A stretch of 64,000 nucleotides of DNA, taken from PALSA-243 sp963743705. GTDB taxonomy: Bacteria > Acidobacteriota > Terriglobia > Bryobacterales > Bryobacteraceae. Position 1 is the stretch's first letter. Every line of letters begins with the position of its first letter. The stretch covers positions 248,001 through 312,000 of the forward strand of contig CAVUQS010000005.1 of NCBI GenBank assembly GCA_963743705.1, written 5' to 3'. The translations under genes were made by a program, and so were the position numbers. The notes beneath the pieces were generated by a model, which was not told the DNA's origin, did not search any database, and worked only from the letters and a program-made list of their open reading frames with translations. Shown piece by piece: positions 59,772 to 64,000 of this stretch.

Positions 59772-60613
59772 TCGCACCCGCGCCGGAAATGTCGGCGGTC
59801 GGCGCCGCGTTGGCGTCGATAGGGATAATCTATGGCCTCTACGGTGCGCAGGTGTTTGTTCGCCAGCGCAACATCGTCTTCCATCCGGCGCGGCATTTTC
59901 TGGGCGATCCGGGCGACCTCGGCTTGGTGTTCGAAGACGTTTCGTTGCCATTGAGCGGCGGCAACCGCATTCACGGTTGGTGGGTCCCGCATCCGGAATC
60001 CCGCAAGCTGGTGATTCTGCTGCCTGGCGCGATCGGAAATATGAGCCAGGAACTGAGCACCATCGGTTTCTTGCGCCGTCTTGGTTCGAATGTACTCACC
60101 GTGGACTATCCCGGCTATGGCTCATCCTCGGGACCTCCGAGCGAACGTGGCTGCTATGCGGCGGCCGCCGCCGCGTTTGAATACGCGGCGCAAGATCGGC
60201 GCACGAATCCAGCGGATATTGTTTTGCTCGGCCGCTCGATGGGTGGCGCAGTGGCCGCCAGGCTCGCCAGCGAACGCAAATGCGGAGGCCTGTGTATTCA
60301 CAGCGGGTTCACCTCCATTCCCGACGTCGCTGCGGAGAAATTCAGGATTCTGCCGGCGCGCTATTTCTGTCTCATCCGCTTCAATACGTTGAAATATCTT
60401 CGGCAGGTTCAGTGCCCCACTTTGGTGCTGCACGCCGAAGGAGACCGGTGGATCGTTTTCCGCCATGGCGAGCGTTTGTATCGAGAGGCCAACCCACCCA
60501 AGCGTTTCCTGAGTCTCGAAGGCGGCCATCACGGTCACGAGTGGCAATTCACGCCTGGAATCTCAGACGCGCTTTCCGCGCTTCTTAGCGGCGAGGCTGC
60601 TCAATGGCGCTGA
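59768..60613 (+). CDS. Alpha/beta hydrolase with N-terminal membrane anchor
   Basis: A 281-residue hydrolase. The N-terminal hydrophobic helix (VGAALASIGIIYGLYGAQVF) is followed by a core with oxyanion loop ILLPGAIGNMS, nucleophile Ser in LGRSMGGAVA, Asp in LHAEGDRWIV and His in EGGHHGHEW. Similar to bem46/abhydrolase-12-like proteins. Could release or transfer the acyl product at the membrane, but the substrate is unknown. Confidence 0.8.
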   Translation: MIAPAPEMSAVGAALASIGIIYGLYGAQVFVRQRNIVFHPARHFLGDPGDLGLVFEDVSLPLSGGNRIHGWWVPHPESRKLVILLPGAIGNMSQELSTIGFLRRLGSNVLTVDYPGYGSSSGPPSERGCYAAAAAAFEYAAQDRRTNPADIVLLGRSMGGAVAARLASERKCGGLCIHSGFTSIPDVAAEKFRILPARYFCLIRFNTLKYLRQVQCPTLVLHAEGDRWIVFRHGERLYREANPPKRFLSLEGGHHGHEWQFTPGISDALSALLSGEAAQWR

Positions 60614-61287
60614 TGCGCAGCTGGATGGAAACACCCCGTGATGCGCCCGCATCGCGGCCCGCCATGCGCGAGGAAGTCCGCCGCGCAGCGCTCGCCGCAA
60701 AAGGGTTCCTTTCCGAAGAGGAAGGCATCAAGCTCTTCGAGTTGGCCCGCGCAGCTTCGGCGCTTGCGCCGTGTCTCGAGATTGGAAGCTACTGCGGAAA
60801 ATCGACGCTGTTTCTCGCCGAAGGTTGCCGCGCCGCCGGGCGGCACTGCGTCTATTCGGTGGATCATCACCGCGGCTCCGAAGAGCAGCAGCAGGGGCAG
60901 CAATACTTCGACGCCGATCTCTTCGACACAGCGGCAGGCGCAATAAACACACTTCCTATTTTTCTCGCCAACTTAGAGCAAGCCGGCTTGCGTGAATGGG
61001 TGATCCCCGTGCTTTCGGAATCGGCGCGCTTCGCCGCGAACTGGACGGGCGGCGGCTTCGGCTTAGGGTTCATCGACGGTGGCCACGCCCGCCGCGATGT
61101 AGAAGCCGACTTCGCCGGCTGGGAATCTCATGTCATTCCCGGTGGCTGGCTGTGCTTTCACGACATCTATCTCAACCCGGCCGATGGCGGTCAGGCTCCG
61201 CGCGAAGTGTTCGAAGCCGCGCTGACCACGCGCCGTTGGCGTCACGCCGGCCTCTTCGGCTGCCTGGGAGTTTTGCAACGCAAATGA
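60604..61287 (+). CDS. Class I SAM-dependent methyltransferase
   Basis: A 227-residue methyltransferase of the Methyltransf_24 type. SAM motif I is CLEIGSYCGKSTLFLAEGCR, and LGFIDGGHARRDVEADF and PGGWLCFHDIYLNP are typical of the family, which often methylates sugar or catechol hydroxyls. It overlaps the hydrolase by ten bases and the next gene by four. Confidence 0.8.
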   Translation: MALMRSWMETPRDAPASRPAMREEVRRAALAAKGFLSEEEGIKLFELARAASALAPCLEIGSYCGKSTLFLAEGCRAAGRHCVYSVDHHRGSEEQQQGQQYFDADLFDTAAGAINTLPIFLANLEQAGLREWVIPVLSESARFAANWTGGGFGLGFIDGGHARRDVEADFAGWESHVIPGGWLCFHDIYLNPADGGQAPREVFEAALTTRRWRHAGLFGCLGVLQRK

Positions 61288-62327
61288 GCGCCGCCACCAT
61301 TCCACGGCTGCATTCAGCGCGCTTCCTCGGCGCGTTCCCGCAGATTCGCACGTCCCGCTACGTGATCGTGGGGCAGGATGGCGGCCAGTCCATTCGCGCG
61401 GGCGGGCAAACGCTGTTTCTCTTCTCCGACACGTTGCTCCTCTCCTCCGCCAAGCCCGGCGAACGCCCAGCCGGCACGCGCGATCACTTTCTGGCCAACT
61501 GCGCCGCCGTGTCCTCGGGGACGGACATCGAGGCGGCGCTTGCCAACCTGCACTACTATCACGACAACGAAGGTCTTCCGCGCGAGATCCTGCCCGCCAA
61601 CGATCGCGACCGCTTCCGCCGCGTTCGCTTCTGGCCCGAACACGGCATCGCGCTGAACGGCCGCATCTATTTCTACTATCTCGGCGTGCAAACCACCGGC
61701 GCCTCGTCCGTGTGGCAGTTCCGCACCGTGGGCGCGGGCCTGGCGGAATTCGACATCGCAACTGGCACAGCCACTCGCCTGGAACAACGCGGCGATTGGG
61801 TGCTCTGGCGCAACCTCGCCGATGACCTCCATTTCGGCGTTCACGTGGTCGCCGAAGAAGATCAAGTTTACGTTTTCGGCTCATCGCGAACCGGAGTGCA
61901 GAGCACCGCCTGGCTCGCGCGAGTTCGCGCGGATCGCATCGCCGAGCGCGATGCTTACGAATACCTCGCCTCCAACGATCCGAATTGGACCACCGATATC
62001 TCGCAAGCCTGCTCGCTGGGGTCTGCCGCCGCGGAGTTCTCGGTGAACTACAACGCCTACCTCGAGGCGTACACCATGATCTACCTCGACGAGTATCACA
62101 AGCGTCTCAAGGTTCGCATGGCCGAGCAAATTTGGGGACCTTACGGTGACCCGGTCGATCTGATCGGCGTGCCACATCAGGACGGCAGTCTGTTTGTATA
62201 CCTCGGGTTTGAGCACGCCGGATTTCAACGCGACAACGGCCGCAAAATCTTCGTCAGTTACTGCGAGCCGCACTTCGCCGCCAGCTCGCTGTTATCGGCG
62301 ACCTTCGACAACCTTAGGAGCGGATGA
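61284..62327 (+). CDS. DUF4185-like beta-propeller protein
   Basis: A 347-residue protein without signal peptide. YVIVGQDGGQSIRAGGQTLF, then LFSDTLLL and YLEAYTMIYLDEYHKRLKVR, resemble DUF4185/five-bladed propeller proteins, which are structurally like some glycoside hydrolases and sugar-binding proteins. The role in the locus is unknown. It could trim or bind the sugar part. ATG 61284 overlaps the methyltransferase stop. Confidence 0.55.
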   Translation: MSAATIPRLHSARFLGAFPQIRTSRYVIVGQDGGQSIRAGGQTLFLFSDTLLLSSAKPGERPAGTRDHFLANCAAVSSGTDIEAALANLHYYHDNEGLPREILPANDRDRFRRVRFWPEHGIALNGRIYFYYLGVQTTGASSVWQFRTVGAGLAEFDIATGTATRLEQRGDWVLWRNLADDLHFGVHVVAEEDQVYVFGSSRTGVQSTAWLARVRADRIAERDAYEYLASNDPNWTTDISQACSLGSAAAEFSVNYNAYLEAYTMIYLDEYHKRLKVRMAEQIWGPYGDPVDLIGVPHQDGSLFVYLGFEHAGFQRDNGRKIFVSYCEPHFAASSLLSATFDNLRSG

Positions 62328-64000
62328 GCATGCCCGCGCCGCGAGAGCAGTTCAGCGGAAAAACGTTGCTCGAACAGATAGAGCGGTTCGGGCCTCGTCC
62401 CGCCGTCGGCGTGCGCTCGGATTTCGGTCTGCGGTGGTGGTCTTTCGCGACGCTCGCCCGCGAAGCCCAACGCTTCGCCTGTCTCCTGCGCGATTCCGGC
62501 GCCACACCCGGCGCGCGCGTCGTGCTGTGGGGCGCAAATAGCCCCGAGTGGGTAGCGTGCCTCGTCGGCGCCATGCTGCAACGTGTGATCGTCGTCCCGG
62601 TTGACGAGCAATCCACCCGCGATTTCGTTCTGCGCGTCTGCGAACAGGCCTCGCCGTGCCTGGTGGTACACGATGCCGAAATCGATGCCGCCTTTCTGCC
62701 GGTCGCCACACGGACATTCGGTGACGTCGCTGCTCATCCGCTATCCAGCGAGGCGCCGGCCATCGCCGATTCCTCGCCTGACGACGCAGCCGTAGTCGTC
62801 TATACATCGGGCACCACGTCCGAACCCCGCGGTGTCGTGTTGACCTACGGCAATCTCCACGCGCAAATCGAACCGTTCCTCTCTTGGCGGCGCTTCTTGC
62901 GGGTGAAGCCGATACGCATGGCCGTGGTGGCTCCTCTGAGCCATGTGCAAGGACTCTTCCTGGGGGCGATGCTGCCGCTATCGCTGGGACTGAGCGTCGT
63001 CTTTGTGCGCTCGGTTCATCCCACGGATCTTCTGCGAACCATCCGTGACAACCGCATCGTCGTGCTCTCCACCGTGCCGCGCGTCCTGCACGTGCTCACC
63101 ACCGCTGTCGAACGGCGTCCTTGGGCATGGCGCGGCAAGACCGTGGGCGCCTGGCTGGCGAACGAATCCCGAGGATGGATGCGAAGGCACATCCTGTTCA
63201 CCGCCCTCAACGGCGTTGTCGGGTTCCGTTTTTGGGTGGTGCTGGTGGGTGGCGCAGCGCTTTCCCGCTATGACGAACAGTTCTGGCGCGACACCGGGCG
63301 ATTCGTGATCCAGGGTTACGGTCTCACGGAGACTACCGCCATCGTCGCCGTCAACGGGCCGTTTTCCAGGCGCACGGGCTCGCTGGGCAAACCGCTCAAG
63401 CATCTCAACGTCAAGATTTCCGAAGACGGCGAAGTGCTGGTGAAAGGCGCCAGCGTCACGCCCGGATATTTCGGGGCGGCGGCCGAGAGTCATCCGGGCG
63501 CCGGAGACAACGGGTATTTCCACACCGGCGACCTGGTGATGAAAGATGCCGATGGCCGTCTTTATTTCACCGGCCGCAAGAAAGACGTCATCGTCACCGG
63601 CGAAGGCTTCAACGTCTATCCCGCCGACGTGGAATCGGCGCTCAATCGCCACGCCGATGTGTTCGATAGCGTGGTGCTCGGCCGCAATGCCGCCGGCGGG
63701 GAAGAAGTCCACGCCGTTGTTGTGCTCGTTCCCGGCGGCGATTCTTCGAACGCCATCGCCACCGCCAACGCCGGACTCGCCGAGCATCAGCGAATCCGCA
63801 GTTGGACCGTCTGGCCCGAACCGGACTTCCCGCGCTCGGCGCTAATGAAGGTCAAGCGCGAAGCAGTCGCCGCGTCCGTCCATCGCGGAACAACTCCCGC
63901 GGCGCCCGGCCGTGAATCCCCTGCCCTGTCGCTCGCGGCCATCGGACAAATCAGCGACCGCAAGCAGCGGCTCGACCTGCTGGTCGATTACGTGTGCCAG
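62324..64000 (+). CDS. AMP-dependent acyl-CoA/ACP ligase, 3' end outside the window
   Basis: The first 559 residues of an ANL-superfamily ligase; the frame is open to the last base. The P-loop is VVYTSGTTSEPRGV (near residue 165), and VIQGYGLTETTA, YFHTGDLVMKDADGRLYFTG and GRKKDVIVTGEGFNVYP are typical. The adenylating core ends at about residue 520, and the sequence goes on, so an extra domain or fusion may follow. It would activate a starter or fatty acid for loading on the ACP. ATG 62324 overlaps the previous stop. Confidence 0.9.
   Translation, partial: MSMPAPREQFSGKTLLEQIERFGPRPAVGVRSDFGLRWWSFATLAREAQRFACLLRDSGATPGARVVLWGANSPEWVACLVGAMLQRVIVVPVDEQSTRDFVLRVCEQASPCLVVHDAEIDAAFLPVATRTFGDVAAHPLSSEAPAIADSSPDDAAVVVYTSGTTSEPRGVVLTYGNLHAQIEPFLSWRRFLRVKPIRMAVVAPLSHVQGLFLGAMLPLSLGLSVVFVRSVHPTDLLRTIRDNRIVVLSTVPRVLHVLTTAVERRPWAWRGKTVGAWLANESRGWMRRHILFTALNGVVGFRFWVVLVGGAALSRYDEQFWRDTGRFVIQGYGLTETTAIVAVNGPFSRRTGSLGKPLKHLNVKISEDGEVLVKGASVTPGYFGAAAESHPGAGDNGYFHTGDLVMKDADGRLYFTGRKKDVIVTGEGFNVYPADVESALNRHADVFDSVVLGRNAAGGEEVHAVVVLVPGGDSSNAIATANAGLAEHQRIRSWTVWPEPDFPRSALMKVKREAVAASVHRGTTPAAPGRESPALSLAAIGQISDRKQRLDLLVDYVCQ

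Overview
The window is chromosomal DNA from an acidobacterium, most likely of the Candidatus Solibacter/Bryobacter lineage. The evidence is a TIGR03435 'soil-associated' protein, a TIGR03437 (Solibacter C-terminal) domain behind two BACON repeats, a DUF1592/DUF1552 pair, a large BNR/VPS10-type propeller protein, a CS-D-HC tannase, a PEP-CTERM protein and a GC-rich genome. The assignment rests on family knowledge, not on a database search.

Layout. (a) 1-2.7 kb: housekeeping genes (YtxH, recX, a [2Fe-2S] ferredoxin, a TPM/LemA pair), then tRNA-Gln(CTG) and tRNA-Arg(TCT). (b) 2.694-20.191 kb: a 17.5-kb phage-derived element integrated in the anticodon loop/3' half of tRNA-Arg. It is bounded by a perfect 46-bp direct repeat. 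It carries a frameshifted tyrosine integrase with a zinc-ribbon insertion, an Xis-like protein, a replication protein, TerS-like and TerL genes, a tape-measure/lysin fusion, a cement-like protein and several cargo genes. No portal, protease or major capsid gene was recognised. Two insertion sequences (IS630, 9646-10785; IS5 family, 16770-18042) each split an element gene, and both genes can be rejoined in frame. (c) 20.2-43.6 kb: chromosomal genes, mostly secreted or membrane proteins: TIGR03435 protein, GT39-like glycosyltransferase, Mrp ATPase, MetE-like methyltransferase, tannase, MBL-fold enzyme, VPS10-like protein, Pls/PosA-type NRPS, pseudo-lipase/BACON/TIGR03437 protein, DoxX-like protein, DUF1592 cytochrome and its DUF1552 partner. 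(d) 43.6 kb to the end: two adjacent same-strand operons that look like one biosynthetic locus.

Region d begins with a three-gene unit (GT-B glycosyltransferase, carbamoyltransferase, Sfp-type phosphopantetheinyl transferase). After a 180-bp gap with a promoter candidate come 16 tightly packed genes that run off the window. They encode an NTF2-like protein, a GT9-like protein, a terpene-cyclase-fold protein, an isoprenoid-synthase/methyltransferase fusion, a GT4 glycosyltransferase, a FabL-type enoyl reductase, a FabG ketoreductase, an ACP with a C-terminal zinc ribbon, two FabZ-type dehydratases, an active ketosynthase, a chain-length-factor-like ketosynthase without its catalytic Cys, an alpha/beta hydrolase, a methyltransferase, a DUF4185-like propeller and an AMP-dependent acyl ligase. 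This is a complete dedicated type II elongation cycle (KS/CLF, KR, DH, ER, ACP) with its own carrier-activating enzyme and with glycosyl, carbamoyl, methyl and possibly isoprenoid tailoring. A glycosylated, carbamoylated lipid or polyketide is the likeliest product class, but the product is not known. This locus, and in particular the isoprenoid-synthase/methyltransferase fusion and the zinc-ribbon ACP, is the strongest candidate for undescribed biology in the window.
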